Of a DNA stretch of 64,000 nucleotides, positions 1 through 12,876 are shown in pieces; position 1 is the stretch's first letter, and each line of letters begins with the position of its first letter. The position numbers and the translations under genes were made by a program. The stretch is from Undaria pinnatifida (lineage: Eukaryota; Sar; Phaeophyceae; Laminariales; Alariaceae): contig JABAKD010000023.1 of NCBI GenBank assembly GCA_012845835.1, positions 11,062,421 through 11,126,420 of the forward strand, in the 5' to 3' direction. The notes under the pieces were generated by a model that was not told where the DNA came from, did not search any database, and saw only the letters and a program-made list of their open reading frames with translations.

Positions 1-338
1 GAAAAATTTGCCGACCAACTGATGATTGATTAGTGACAGAGCCAAATAGCTTGTATTTTTGGATTTAGTTGGGGAGGGGATCTGATAGCAAAAACTAGAT
101 GGAAATAGACCTGAACTTCGATTTCAAAACGACGGGATTTGGGGATTGTTGCGATTTTTGCCTACAGCACCCAGAGACTATCGTCGCTGGGAATTTTTTA
201 CTACAGCACGCAGAGGCTATTATCACTGGGAAAATTATACTACAGCACCCAGAGACTTGTAATATGAATTGAACTCGGCTCGCTCGGTCTGGTGAATCTC
301 ACTCGCGAGACTGCTGTATGCTCGCTACCTGTCCAAAC
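1..338. repeat. Left flank with a 39-bp tandem repeat
   Basis: No gene is visible. From 162 to about 258 a unit beginning CTACAGCAC recurs at 162, 201 and 240, a period of 39 bp, with two full copies and one partial. The rest is unique-looking AT-rich to mixed sequence that ends in AAAC at 335-338, the probable target duplication of element R. Confidence 0.6.
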
Positions 339-438
339 TGTAGTGGTACTCCGAGTGGGGGGATGCGTGGTTGGTCGGTGTTGGGAAGCGTGTTCCTCAT
401 GGGTTCCGGTGCCCTTGTTTGGTCTCTCCTCATGGCTC
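339..438 (-). repeat. R 3' LTR, outer piece
   Basis: These 100 bp match 22347-22446 with about two differences and end exactly at the 4-bp target duplication GCTC of element A. Together with 13166-13469 they form one LTR of about 400 bp. Confidence 0.85.
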
Positions 439-707
439 TGTGAAGTTATGGGTGGGGACACAGAGTACCCCCTGCAGGTCTGCCAATTGTGCAGGTCCTC
501 GGAGAGTACTCGCTTTCGTTTCCTTCCTAGAGTCGAAGCTATATTCGTTTCCACCAGAGCCCCGGATAGCTTCTAAGATCGGAGGCTCGTGCCTCCGATC
601 TATTTCCTAGCTTTCCCGGATATAAAACGCCAACCTTATCATACGAAACTCATCTAAATGATCTCAAATTCGGATATTTTCAGACCATTCGAGGCCGTAT
701 CATAACA
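439..707 (-). repeat. A 3' LTR
   Basis: This 269-bp LTR runs TGTG to AACA on the plus strand. It contains an inverted repeat centred near 584 in which GATCGGAGGC faces GCCTCCGATC. The element interior next to it reads, on the minus strand, CAGGGTGGGCTAG, the likely polypurine tract. Confidence 0.9.
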
Positions 708-1511
708 CTAGCCCACCCTGATGAGTCGCATATGCAGAGATATTAGAGATTCGGGAATCTCCGGTTCTACGAACTAGACCATGAGTCGAAGATGCGGCTC
801 CTCAAAACCCACTCCCACACCTCTAAGCGTCTGTCTATGGAGCCAGGAACACGCGAAGAAAAGCAGTTGAGTAGACCCTACAACAAGGCAAAATCATCCA
901 GTCAAAAACCTGCCGCGTGCCGCCGGTGCGGCGGGGGGAGCAGAAAGGCTCTACGGCAAACCAACCACAGAAAAGGTACCATTGCGAGGCGAGCCCTCGT
1001 CGATATCGGGAGGGACACAAGTGCTAACACAAGGGAGAAGTTGTGCGAAAAACCTCCCGCGGGCCATCGCCATGACGGGGGGGTTGACGAGGAAACGACA
1101 AATACCCGGGATGGAAGGTGGCAACACCTACAGCCCCGCTAAGGGGGGGAGCGTCTAGACGAAAAAACGAGGTAGAACAAATACGACACATAAAAAGTAA
1201 AAGATGACGCACAGACCCGTACATAGCCCTGTACCACTTTACGCGCGAACAGGGTACCCTGGTCGCCCCCCGGCTCTAGACTGAGGGGGGCGTCGGCAGG
1301 GCGAAATTGAGCAATGACGAAAAATCGACAGCCCTGCGCCTCAGATAGCGGCATTTTACCCGAACCCTGGCCCGGCACTGAGTAGGGGGTTCGGCAGGGC
1401 AGAAAGAAAAATTAATGGCAAAACCGTCCCAAAACCCGACGAAGACCCTCAGGACACTACGAACAACCCAAAGACAAAGACTCAAAACTCATAACCCCAA
1501 AAACTGAAGAA
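708..1511 (-). other. A 3' untranslated region
   Basis: This stretch corresponds to 41737-42631 of B and 47369-48263 of C and shows no gene. It holds one copy of a C/G-rich unit containing CCGCCGGTGCGGCGGGG near 910-940; the same unit is present twice in B, C and M. Confidence 0.7.
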
Positions 1512-4050
1512 CTATCGAGGAGCGGTGGCGGCTTGGAAGTCAACTAGCCACGGCCGCGCCTCGATATTCATCTGCGTTATGTTGGATTCCCCGAGGAAAC
1601 GCACTGGCGATGTGAACTTGCAATCACCTAGAGCCTCGTACGGCTCCCGTCGAAGTCGTGTAGCGCGCCGGGGGAAGAGGAAGTTTAATCGGTCCCGGGT
1701 CGTCCATAAAGCGGGCCAAGTATACCTTGTCGTCGGTCTTGCTCGCGCTGATTTTTCCGAGCCACCATAACCCATCGTCTCCCTTAAAGTGGCAAGAACC
1801 AATCGGCGCGGGGAACACAGGCGTAGCCCGGCGCTAGGAAACGTTCCCCGTTGTTGCGGGAGAGCTCACCCTGTGCCGCCACGATCCGCATTCGGCAGTA
1901 GAGGCGGTTGGTTTGGCGGTGTTTGTCCGGGGTTCCGGCCCAATAGCGCAAGATGTGGGGGCGGGAGAGGTGAAGGTCAATTTCCCGCTCCCAGGAAGGT
2001 TCGGAGGGTCCCGCTCAATGCGTCTTGTATAGCACCGCGATGACGGCACCTCGCCCCCGTGCCGACTGATCACCAGTGATCTGCTCCACCTCCAGCCGTT
2101 GGAGGGGAGTCGAAACGTCGTCTTGAGTGACATGGTACGGCGGGGACTTCTTGGGAAAATTGTTGAGCAGGTACTGTGTCAGCCCCGCCGGTAGGTATTT
2201 GGGCATGTCCCCGCTGTCGTGAGGGTTGGCACAGGGTTTGCAGCGCTCGATGGTCACACGCCGACAAGCGTCCGAACCAGGCAGTTCGGAAGGGAAATCC
2301 AAATAGAGGAGGTTGCTCCCGAGCGGCGAGCCGTCCGGGGTCTTGGCGACGAAGCAGGGACCGACGTCCAGGACGTTGTACGGGCCCGTCCAGTTAAGCG
2401 CGACTTTGGCCTTGAGTACCTTGGCGTCGGTGTTCGCCTTCACACCCTGGCGGATGAAAGAGGCAGAATTGTATACCCATGCCCAACCACCCACAGTGAA
2501 GTTAGGTGCTGGACGCAGCGCGTCGGCGAGGGCGGAGTTTCAGCGGTTGACACGGGAATCGGTAAGGGCGTGGTGTGCGCGGATAATGTCGTTCGCGCGC
2601 TTTTGTCGGTCGGTGGCCAGGTCACAATAGGCCAGGTGATCACGGGCCAGACTCTGGTGTCCCACGACACCAGTGCGGTCGAAACCCGTCAGGAGGAACC
2701 GTGGGAGTCTGCCCATGTGAACCTCGTTGGGCGCCAGACCCGTCGCCGCGCTGACGGAGTTGTTGTAAGCGAGTTCTACGTGGGAAAGATGCAAGTCCCA
2801 ATCGTCTTGTCGCTCGTTGACGACCATAGCCAGCATTGGCGCCATAGTGTGATTTACACGCTCAACGCCCCCGTTACAGTTTGGATGATAGGAGCTTGTA
2901 GCAAGCGTGTGCACACCTAACAGATGATATACAGCTTGTGAAAGCTTGGAGCAGAACTACCGTCGGTTGTCCGAGAGTATGGTGCGCAGGCACCCCAACA
3001 AGGGGATGTATTGGTTCACATATTGGCTGTACCCTCCGCGGTGAACTCAGCGGCAGTGATGGGGAACATGTCGGCCCAACGACTGAAGCGATCGGTGAAC
3101 AGCAGGATGTAGGTGTTACCTCGTGGTGTGACCGGAAGGGGGCCGAAGTAGTCAACACTGACGGCGACATCTGGACCTTCTGGCAGAGGCATTGTGATGA
3201 TAAGCCAGTGGACAGTCAGCCGTGGGGTTTTCCGCGCTTGGCACTTCAAGCAGTGGCGAAGCCACATCCGGGTGCACACATTCATGCCAATCCACCAATG
3301 AAAACGCTCCAGCATGCGCAACGTGCGCGTGGTGCCAAGGTGACAAGAGGCCGTCGAGTGACAAGCTTGCATGATCCAAGAGCGCATGAGCAGGGGAATG
3401 TAGATGCGAGCTGGCTCATCGTTTAGCAGGCAAGCAATTCGTCCCACAGAGTTGGGTTTGTCAGACCTTGTTGGCGGCAGTGTCGGGTTACGGATGATTA
3501 GGACGATGTCGTCGTCGGTTGTATGTAGTAGACCCTTATCCGCCAACTCCTTGGTCTGAGAGAGATGGACGCTTGTGCGAGAGGTAGCACGCCAAACGTT
3601 CGGCCGGCCGGTAGAAGCGTAACGCATCATGGCGTGGCACGTCCGCTCAGCGTGGTGCTCTCGCTTCCATTCGTCACGTGAATAACGCGCGACGGAATCA
3701 GCGAACCGCAATTCAGCAGTGTCATGAAGGGCATCCGACCTTGTATATGCAGTCGGCGTGTCACCAGGAGAAAGCGTGAGCCGTAAGAGAGGAGTTCCCA
3801 TATAGACTCTGCGTGGTCGCGGTCGGACGGTAGTGGCACCTTGCGGACCGGCGAGTCGGCAAGAGCAGGGATCGCGGCGGTCGACGGAGTCGGCCGCGGC
3901 CGTGGGACTCGCGACGGGGATGTACCTCGTCTGGAAGATGGCCGAGGGGCCCCGCCGGGCACGATTCCATATTCTACAGCGGGGGTGCATTGCCCGTTGT
4001 TGTCGCTGTTCGTCGGCGCGTCGTCGAAGACGGAGGGGCTGGAGTGCCAA
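1512..4050 (-). pseudogene. A integrase-chromodomain region and upstream linker, broken
   Basis: Translated pieces match the intact integrase frames of B and C: the HHCC zinc-binding module, the VDYFG core start, the YHPNCNGG stretch of the catalytic core, the GPY-type segment and the chromodomain with its Tudor-like tail. In the host cell such a protein inserts the DNA copy into chromatin. The upstream part (about 3430-4050) matches the linker between RNase H and integrase. Several breaks are present, so this copy cannot give one continuous protein. Confidence 0.85.
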
Positions 4051-4359
4051 GAATGGCGGAGACGGACACCGTCGATCCGGTGATTGCGGCCGGGGCCGTC
4101 TTCTGTAATGAACGCCGGGATAGATAAGTCAGCTGTGCGATGGGCGTCGATGCAGCCAAGGCTTCTGCGGAGCCCTTGCCGCCCTCGATGGGTATGGCAT
4201 AAACCGCGGCGAAAACGGTGTCAGCAGCAAGTGAAATCGACCCGCGGCCGGTACAGCCTTTGGTAGTGGCGACGGAGGCAGAAACACGAGCGAAAAATCT
4301 CCCCAGGGAAGCAGAAAAACCGTCTATCCTTATACGTGACTCGTGTATGCGAAAATCGT

Positions 4360-4640
4360 GAAACGCGGTAGAGGTGAAAGGGAGCCCACCCAAGGCAGCA
4401 TGTTTAGTGCGGGGTACGAACCCACCAAAAACAGTGCTTTCGGCGAAGGGTTCGAGTCCACCTAAAGCTGTGATTTCGTTGTGGGGCACGAGCCCACCCA
4501 AGACAGTGCTTTCGCCGAGGGCGCGAGTCAACCCAAACCGATCCCTGGGATCGGCGAGGCGGGAGCGCGCAGCCCGCGGGTCCGTAGGAGGTAGATACCG
4601 CCATCTCCAACAGGGTTGGGGCTTGTGGACCCCACGAGGT
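4360..4640 (-). repeat. A short repeats with GAGCCCACCCAA core
   Basis: Units of roughly 46-60 bp recur with the core GAGCCCACCCAA followed by ACAGTGCTTTC. Equivalent arrays lie at about 38590-38870 in B and 51130-51330 in C. The last unit carries CCGATCCCTGGGATCGG, which resembles repeats at 19780-20240 in element R. Confidence 0.65.
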
Positions 4641-4654
4641 TGGAGTTTGTCAAG

Positions 4655-5085
4655 TCACTTCGGTTGTACTCCGTGACAGGCTGAGGAAAACGGCAGAAAA
4701 ATCGGTGATTCCGTTGGTGCTGCCTTTGCGGAACTCAAGTGTGCGATCGAACGCGGTGACGAACTCAAGCTACCACTGAACTCGTGCATTGAGGGTCCCC
4801 ACCTTGCCAATGCTCGCCTGTGTCTTGTGACCAGAGGATATGCGGAACTTTGTTTCCCACAGTACCCTCGGAGGCGTTTGGGAGCCCAAACAATGCTGCC
4901 GGTCCCCAAATCTAGAGAAGTCCAGTGCCTCTCCGAGTCGAGCGTTGCTCGACTGATATACGCGATTTTCATAGTGAACAAAACGTCGTCCAGCGTCACA
5001 GTATCCTCGACAAAACAGGGGCAGTGTTCTGACTGCGCAAGGTCAGGGCCGACGCTAGAAGCTATCTCCACAACTTCACGGCTTT
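4655..5085 (-). pseudogene. A RNase H remnant
   Basis: Minus-strand translation contains KIAYISRATLDSERHW and SIVWA, which follow the Ty3/gypsy RNase H pattern (AYASR..L..aErnw...e.a.vWA.kh). RNase H degrades the RNA of RNA-DNA hybrids during reverse transcription. The region is broken. In this copy, as in B and C, it lies directly beside the NADAR region with no space for a reverse transcriptase. Confidence 0.65.
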
Positions 5086-5257
5086 TAGTTGGCCAACGCG
5101 CCCGAGAAACAGGTCGGAAACGCTGAAGGGGAAGCTTTGCGAGCGCTGGCCGCTGTTAACGGTCAGGTCGCGGCGCGGACGAGATTTCTTGGTTCTTGCA
5201 TTCGCAGTGCAGGTGCGGAACCAACTAGGGGAGGCCGGGTGCGCCGACCCGGTCTCA

Positions 5258-5737
5258 TTGTCGCGAATATCCTCACGAACGGCAAAAATGCCTCACCGAG
5301 CAAGTTTCCTCTACCCTGGCATGGGTTGTTGGCCCTGGGACCATCCGCCCGGAGACCAATGCCCCACACTGGGTCTAGAGGGCTGGATTCAGCCAGACGG
5401 CTGTTGTCAGAGCCCAAAACGTGAATTTATTTTATTGTATTCTGCGTGAATTTGGCATAGGTGCCAGATAACACGGCGGTTTGCTTCTCTCTGTCCCCAA
5501 CACCGGAATCAAAGTTGCGCACGCCTCGACCAATGCGTTCGCGTGTGCTTGGACTAGGCAACGACATGATGAGCCCCACTGCTCGATGGTCATGGAAAAG
5601 CTTGGTCTTTTCGGCCATCATGTACTGCTCCGCGCAAGAAAATTACGTCATCCACGGCAAACGACGAAGGGGACCACGGTGGAAAATAGGATGTGGGCTG
5701 CCAGAACAACACCACTTTGGCTGTGCAGTATTCGAGA
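5258..5737 (-). pseudogene. A NADAR-domain remnant (YbiA-like)
   Basis: The minus-strand translation shows MMAEKTKLF, IGRGVRNFD, GTYAKFTQN and GIGLRADGPRA, in the order found in the NADAR superfamily (Pfam NADAR, E. coli YbiA). Characterised members are N-glycosidases acting on riboflavin-pathway intermediates or removing ADP-ribose from guanine. The conserved Lys of the MAEK motif and the WGIG-type motif are visible. What it does for an LTR element is unknown. This copy is broken. Confidence 0.8.
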
Positions 5738-6420
5738 GAAGGGTCAAAAGCCGTGTTGGAATTTGGGTCTGCAATGTCTCCGTTCGGAAACACCAGGCCT
5801 CGGAAGCTCGACGCAAATCCGACCCCGTGGTATCTCGCCTCGGGTGTTTTATCGCTCGTTGACGGAAAAACGCGAGAATTCGCTCGAACTGGGCCTGAAC
5901 AATGGCAAAAACCGACGTTGCCAACCGGTCGGTAGCCTCGTTGGACATTTGTGGGTCTGTAATATCCCCTTCTGGGAACACCCGTCCTCGGCTCTTTGGG
6001 CCTGTAATCTCCCCTTGCGGGAGCACCAGGCCTCGGGAGCCAGATGCGAGTCCGAACCTGGGATTCCTCGCCTCGGGTCCTCCTCACTCGCTGGCAAAAA
6101 CTCGTAAGAAGCCGCCCTCGCTGCACCCGAAAAATAGTCCAACATCAACGGTGCCAACCCGTCGGTAGCCTCGTTGGGCATTTGGGTCTGCATTGTCCCC
6201 CTCTGGGAACACCAGTCCTCGGCTATTTGGGCCTGTCGTGTCCCCCTCAGGAACACCAGGCCTCGGGAGCACGACGCGAGTCCGAACCCACGGTTTGTCG
6301 CATCGTGGCCTCTTCGCTCTTTGGCGAAAAATCGCAAGAAAACTGCTCCAACTGCGCCCGAAGGAGCAGGGGCTCTGAGCTGTTTCTGTTTGACGAGAGG
6401 CGCGATTCATCCTTAAAATT
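5738..6420 (-). repeat. A block of about 230-bp repeats upstream of NADAR
   Basis: Units containing GAGGCTACCGACGGGTTGG and CCCGAGGCCTGGTG-like segments recur about three times. In one frame they read NEATDGLAPS ... GTLQAQ, a degenerate repeat of about 77 residues. B carries the same block at 36870-37475 and C at 52455-53065. I recognise no known domain. Confidence 0.7.
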
Positions 6421-7644
6421 ACGGGAATAGCGTCCAGCTGATCAGGCTGGAGGCCGTGGAGTCACCACTGGCCCGTCGCGCAGTGTCGGATCTTCTTCCT
6501 GTGCCACTGGGGCAGACGTAGCCTGACGTACGTGGGTTAGCGTGTCAAAAGACAAAGCAGGGTCCGTAGACCCTGTGGGCGTCTTTTGGAGCGGGGCTCG
6601 GGGAAGTGGCAATAGTGTGTTTACCCGAGGAGGCTCTTTTCCGTTATGCCTTTTGGAGAAGGGAGACGAGGTAGCTAATCTTGTCGACTCCTTCTTGATG
6701 AAACATAAAAGGACAGAGCGCCCACTGTTATCGCGAGCAAACACCAGATCGAGCCTCGCAAAAGATCTCGGTGTTTTAGTGTTGGCCTTCCCCTACCTCA
6801 AATCGACCGCCACCTCGTGGTCAGAAAAAAGTGTTTCGAGGGTCGACCGTCTCACACCTCAAACCGACCGCCACCGCCTGGTCAGGGGGAGGGGGGGATG
6901 AACACATACACGTAAAAAGGCGACGCGCCGTCTCCGCAGCTATATTGTTGCGCGACGCGAGCCTGGGGGGGGAGCGCGCAAAGCGCACGCTCCCGTGCCA
7001 TGGTTGATGGGGGCGGCGTTTGGAGCGCGTACCCCCATTGCTGAGTGCTGCCGCGGTTGAGGGAAACGGCGCTGGAAGCGCGGTTCCCGTCGCCGAACTC
7101 AGACCATGGCCGAGAAGAACGTCGCTGGAAGCGCGCGTTCTCGCCGTCGAAAAAGAAAAAAATTAACTGGCTGGAGGAAACCACGTTCGAAGCGCTAGTT
7201 CCCGCCGCCGGTACTACAATGTGAGAATCGTCCGCAGACGGCGTGGGAGCCCGTGGGCTCTTGACAGAGGAAATCTGTGCTGCGTTACTGGGCAGGCTAG
7301 TAATAGAACACAAGCATCTTCTGAAACCAAAATAGGTACCCCCCGACAGTATTGTCGACGGTGCCGTATCGCCGTCGAGCGGTCGATTGCTGTTACGGAA
7401 TGTGCCAGGTTGGCGCGCGAGTGTATTTTCGCCCGAGTTGTGGGCGGCTCCAAAGCGCATTCGAGGAGCAGGAGCGGGGGCAGAAGAGGCGGGCGAGCGC
7501 AGGATACCATCGTGGTGATCCGACGTGTATGTGGTAGCGTTGTGACGGTTTACCTGACCCTGATCCTGAAAGATGGCGACGATTTTTCGTGTGGTTGTTC
7601 GGGCGAGAAGATTTGTCGTCTCGGCGGTAGCAGACCATGCGTGT
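6421..7644 (-). other. A spacer between Gag and the repeat block
   Basis: No domain recognised. Near 6780-6900 a G/C-rich segment of about 60 bp containing GGTGGCGGTCGATTTGAGG (minus strand) is present twice in tandem, as in B and C. The translation is rich in Ser, Pro, Arg and Thr and may be the C-terminal tail of Gag plus linker. I found no retropepsin DTG/DSG motif here. Confidence 0.5.
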
Positions 7645-9737
7645 TTGTCAACGTGGGTGTGCGTCATCGTCGCCAAGTTGGCCAAGTTCAGGGTTGAACC
7701 AGCCACTCGCAGTAATGCAAGGATGCCTACAATGCTTGAAGGAATGGTAGTCTTCGTGGCAGTTGAGGCAAAGCCCCCGGTTTTCTCGGAGGGCATCAGC
7801 GCGAGGTGAAAGGAGGCCGCTCCAAAGGGGAGGGTCGTCTGTCTTAAACGAGGCCTTAACGGCGAAACCTTCTGCATAATGATGTTCTTGTAGCGGCCAG
7901 CAGTTTGATGTGTGGTTCGGCCAAGGATCAGAGGAATCATCGATGGGCATGACGTTGAATGATGGCTTAGTCCCGTCTGCCACGGAAGCGATTGGAATGG
8001 CACTCGGCCCCGGCCGCGCACATGATCGGCGGGCCGGGACCGACGGGACGGACAACCGCGCTCCCGTCGAAGAAACAGGGAGAGAAACAAAAAGTTTCGC
8101 CGTTGACGGCAGGTTTTCTATTTTGCGCTCAGTCACTAAAAGCCCGCCACAGAGTATCCAACGAGGCGTATGGCCGCGGGTTCATTGCCTTCAAACCAGG
8201 GTACAACGCAGGCAGGAGAGCCGACAATTGCTCATTCGCCGCCACCCAAACCACCTCCAACACCACATCCATTCCCGGAGAAAAAACACGCTCACTCCTC
8301 GTAGCGGTCACCACAAGTACGCGAAATTCCCGACTGAAGTGAGAAAAAGGCATGCCGTCACACATTTCAAAAGCATGCAACTTAGTGTAGCCCTCCTCCG
8401 TGTCAACCCCGTCGAAGTGCCTGATCAGCAGACGCAACATGAGGGTGAAAGCCTTAGGCCCAGATGCTCCTCCTGCCATGGCTCTTGACACTTTTTGCCT
8501 GCTACCACGACCACCTCGCTGTGGTCCGTGCTCGAGAACGAAGTCGAGTGGGAGGATGTTGACGATCCGTCCCACGCTGAACGTTCCTCTTGCGCCATTC
8601 CTCCGCCAGAGCTGCGGCCACTGCCCTAGGTGTTGGACGAAAGTTTCCCCTTCGGCGGCGTCCTCAGCCACACCAGCACCCGATGTGCCTCCCCCGCCAC
8701 CATTTTTGCTGCCACCCCCACGGTTGCGGTCCCCGCGGTCGCGACTGACGCTGCGTCACTGTTTCTCCCGGTTTCGTTCTGCCAACGCTTCCTTCGGGGT
8801 TCGGCCAAAAGACAGGGTCGGGGTCCTCGTCGTGGGCTATCAGCAGGGCCTTGACGAGGGTAACGGTCGGGGCGGCTCTCGTCTGTCCAGCATAGGGCGT
8901 ACAATCCACGCAAGCCCAGGCTGCTTCCACTGAAAAGATGTCCGCTTGCCGTGACGCCAGTCTCTCTGACGAGAGGAGGGCGCAGGCCGTTTCCACCACC
9001 GCGGTCGCCAACGCTGAAGAGAAGTCTACTCTCGGTGCAGACGCCATGCACGCGACGATGCCCTTGAAGAAGGCGTCGTTCCCGGATCGTGGTCGCTGGG
9101 ATGCGACACCCTGCGGGCGCGACGAAGGCGAAAGGGCCGCGGTAGCTCCCACCGAAGCCGACGCAACTGATTGAGCGAGAGTTTGTTGCGCCCTCTTCGC
9201 TACCAGGGACGCCTCCCGCGCAGCGGTCTTCGCCTGCTCGATATCTTTGTCAAACCGACGTCGGCGTGCTATCGTCTGGTTGGCGTCGCCGAGCGCCCGC
9301 TAGGCCCGCGCCGCCGCGTGTGCCAAGTCCAAGGGGGCGGCATGGGCGCCCCGGTCCCGGGAGCTCTGGCGGTGGCGCTCTGTCGAGCGCGGAGAGCCCA
9401 GGTGGCGGCGGTGGTGTCCTGTCGAGCGCGGGGGGGGCAGCTGTTGGCGCTCCCCCGGGGCTGGCGAGAGCTGGCGTCGAGGCGCCCCCGAGTCCGGCGG
9501 AGATTGGTCCGTCTTCTTCTCTGCGAGAACCGGCGAGTCGACCCTATTGGTTCGTGAATCCGGGTGGAGGTATGGTGCTCCGTATTCAGTCTCGTCACCG
9601 GAACCCGCCTCAGGTGGTTCCCCCCTTTTCGAATCGCGGGATTTCGAGCGAGCTTTCCCTGTCTCGTGGGCATCCAGGTTGGGGTGCGTGGAAGACCTCA
9701 GCCTGCCCGAGTATCCCGCTTCCTCACTGGTAGACAT
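7645..9737 (-). pseudogene. gag: A gag region, broken
   Basis: It starts at an ATG (9735-9737, minus) that encodes MSTSEEAGYSG as in B and C. Features in order: an acidic/proline-rich N-terminus, an Arg-rich predicted coiled coil (RRRRFDEDIEQAK-like), a capsid-like segment around 8150-8500 (FSREF, VVWVAANEQ) and a CCHC zinc knuckle, CLNCHEDYHSFKHC, near 7725-7780. Gag would form the particle and bind genomic RNA. Several breaks. Confidence 0.8.
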
Positions 9738-10139
9738 GTTGCTTGTTGTCTGGAGGGAGGGCAGCGGAAGGAGGGGGTGTGGGGGAAGGTGGCGGGATGG
9801 AAACGACGCGTAAAGAAGCTATGGAGGCAGATATATTGTCGTGGTGTCCCTGCTGCAAGTAGCGGTATATCTGTGTTTCAGCAAACAGCAAGACATGCAC
9901 CTCGGCTCCGTCCAGCATCAGTGATGGTAGCAGCCACTCCAACTGGCCGTATAAAAGGAGTACGGCAGTACGAAGGGTACCATCCACCAAAACAGCAACA
10001 TAAGAGCAGCGCCGACTCTGACCGTAGGGTATACGGGAAACGCCTGCACGAACCACTGTTAAAGCAGCCAGAAATGGGCAGCAATTACCCTAACGGCAGC
10101 AGTTCAGGGGGTGTAACACAGCAGTAAAGGTACGTCTGC

Positions 10140-10740
10140 ACCCATCGCACTTAAATAGGCATTATTTAACCTAGGCGGGGGGGGGAGCACAGTGTAAGAG
10201 TCGCCCAGCACGCTGACACTCATCGCACCAAAACAGGCAGCATTTAACCTAGGTGTAGTGTAGGGGTGGAAGCACAGTGAAGGGTTGCCCAACACGCTGA
10301 CACTCATCGCACCAAACAGGCATCATTTAGCCTAGGTGTAGTGTAGGGGGGGAGCACAGTGAAAGGTCAACCAACACGCTGACACTCATCGCACCAAAAC
10401 AGGCAGCATTTTACCTAGGTGTAGTAGCGTAGGGGGTAGCACAGTGAAGGGCCGCCCAACACGCCGACACTCATCGCACCCAAACGGGCAGCATTTGACC
10501 TAAGTGTAGTGTAGGGTGGTAGCACAGTAGAGGATCGCGCACCAACCGTATAAAAAAAAAACGGGCAGCATCCGCCCCAACAGTAGTGTAGGGGGGGGGG
10601 GGGGTAGCACAGTGAAGGATCGCGCAGCCAACCGTATAAAAACGGGCAGCATCTGCCCCCACAGTAGTGTAGGGGGGGGGAGGACAGTATAGTTTCGTGC
10701 ACCAACCGTATACCAGGTACAAAACGGGCAGTATAACCCC
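10140..10740 (-). repeat. A leader array, about 82-bp unit
   Basis: About seven degenerate units carry AACAGGCAGCATTT, an ACCTAGG core and GGTAGCACAGTGAAGG. The LTR-proximal units are a variant with ACCGTATAAAAACGGGCAGC. B and C have longer versions. Confidence 0.85.
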
Positions 10741-11229
10741 CCGAACAAGGTAGTTTCCCCCGACCGCGCTAAAGGGGGACGGTCGCGCCTGCAGTAGTGC
10801 TGATTGCTGCAGTATCACTGCTGTGTTAACAGGTAACGGTAATTTTTTTTCAAACGCACCAGGATGGGTAGTGTAGTGCCAACACCAGCTGTAGAAAAGA
10901 TGTGTACGCCCACAGTCGAATAGAAAGGCTGCTCGCCCCCAAAGGTACCGCATCAAACAGGCTGATCCCCACTGCACTATTAAAAGCTGTGAAGCGCAGT
11001 ATCTCCGCGAACCGTAGTAAGCGCTCTGTAACGGGCAGTAGCTGTCCGAACATGTGCCGAGAAGAAAAAAAATATATAAGCGTAGACCCTAGCAGTGTCG
11101 TGAAGGGCAGCACATGTACCAACAGCAGTAAAAAGGCAGCGTTTGCGCCTACCGTATAGAGCTGAGCGTCTCCGCCAACCGTAAACCGCATTACAATGGA
11201 CAGTACCCATCGTGGCAGATGCAAGAAAA

Positions 11230-11370
11230 AAAAAATGCGGCATTCATCCTGGCAGCATTGGCATCACGCTTACCGTAAAAACATTTGCAGCATTTATCCT
11301 AGCAGCTTTGTGGAACCCCGTAAAACAATTTGCAGCATTTATCCTAGCAGCATCGTGGAAGGGCAGCACA
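11230..11370 (-). repeat. A second leader array, short
   Basis: About three units containing GCATTTATCCTAGCAGC followed by TTGTGGAACCCCGTAA. C has about seven (58460-58820) and B about one (near 31600-31660). Confidence 0.75.
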
Positions 11371-12876
11371 TGTATCGGCAGGAGGAAGACGGCCTAGCGC
11401 CCAGACATCTGAAAAAGAAATCCGTACTCGCTCCGACCGATAAAGGGACAGTTACGTTGACAGCAGTGCAGCGTGCCGCACTGTCGCAGCTGTGCTCACA
11501 CAGAAAGTGGTATTATAGTCCCCGCGTACCCATGAATGGTGGAATATAGGGCATCACACCCGCCGACAGCCTTGCCCAAAAAAGCCAGCACAGAGTTTCA
11601 GCGTTCACTAAAATGAAGTTCTATTCACGGGGGGGCCAGGACGAAAAAAAAACTCTCGAATCGAACTTGCAAGGAACACTCGCACAGCAGCGGAGAGTGT
11701 CTGAGCTGCGGTGCTGTAACTGTGGACGCTGGGGCAGTGAAGGGTCGAGCTATGTGATGGATGGGCAAGAGCAAAGTAGGCGGCTTGGCTGCTGTACAGT
11801 GACTTCTACAGCAGAGAATCTGGCGGTATATGGCATGCACTGACAACGAGCCCATTATGCTGCGCTGTAGTTGGTACCTCTGCGAACATGATGATGGTGG
11901 TTGAAGCTACGTGACGCACAGTAGTGGAACGCTGTTGATCGAGAAAGATCGGAGAGGGGTCCGAGGTGCGTCATTAGTAGCTGTACTATTTTCGGCAGGA
12001 AGGGAGCAGCAGTTCGTCCCACGCGCAAGACGGATTTACGATAACGCGTGTACTGGAAAAATTCGCCAAACGAAAGAGCCCAAACATTCCACGAGCACCG
12101 CCTGTTCCTTCCCAGGTGGGATCACAAGGAAAGAGCCCCGACATGAGCTCCTAGAGCACGGTGCCCGTAGTCCAAGGGGGTCCCGCGAAGGGCTGTCTGG
12201 CTCCGACAGCAAAGGTGTATGCTGGTCGATGGGCTCTCTCAGCAAGCGAAGTCCCCGTCAAAGGTCATTTGAAGGGCTGATTCCAGTATGCTTGTCCGTG
12301 GCGTGTCGTGCATATATGCCTCAGAGCCCCAAAGCGCAAAACAAGTACAAGTCGATGGCCGATCTTGGGGCTTGTGCTGGCAACTCGCGGAGATGTGCTG
12401 TGCAACATGCTGGCAGAGCGCGGAGCAAACAAGTATGATGGGTGGGGCTCGGGCAGTTCCACTGCGGAGTGGTCTATGACCAGCTGGCGGTGAGCTGATG
12501 CGACCAAAGGCCGGGACGAGGAGTGTGCTACGAAGAGCAGAGTCGCCCGCACGTACTCGGAAGGTGTCGTCTGTGTGGTGCATGCGCAGCGACCAACAGG
12601 AGGGACCAAAACCCGAGACGAAGAGTGTGCTCCGTAGAGCAGTGTCGTCCGCACGTACTTGGAAGGTGTCGTCGTGTGGTACGTGTCCGGCGATCAACAG
12701 GAGAGGCCTCTGCCATCTCACTGCTGTTGTAGCCGCCGTTGTAGGAGAAAGGGCGCTCCCTCCTGTGAGAAGCCACCCGAGAAGGAACAGGGGTTGTGGG
12801 CTCGATGGAAAGTAAAAGCAAAATCGCTACGAAAAACAAATCGGAGAGATTGGAGGAACGCTGCCACAATAGCATA

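Noticed and set aside
10140-10740. CRISPR-like array
   Set aside because: Units are contiguous degenerate 82-bp repeats without unique spacers, inside a eukaryotic LTR element leader.
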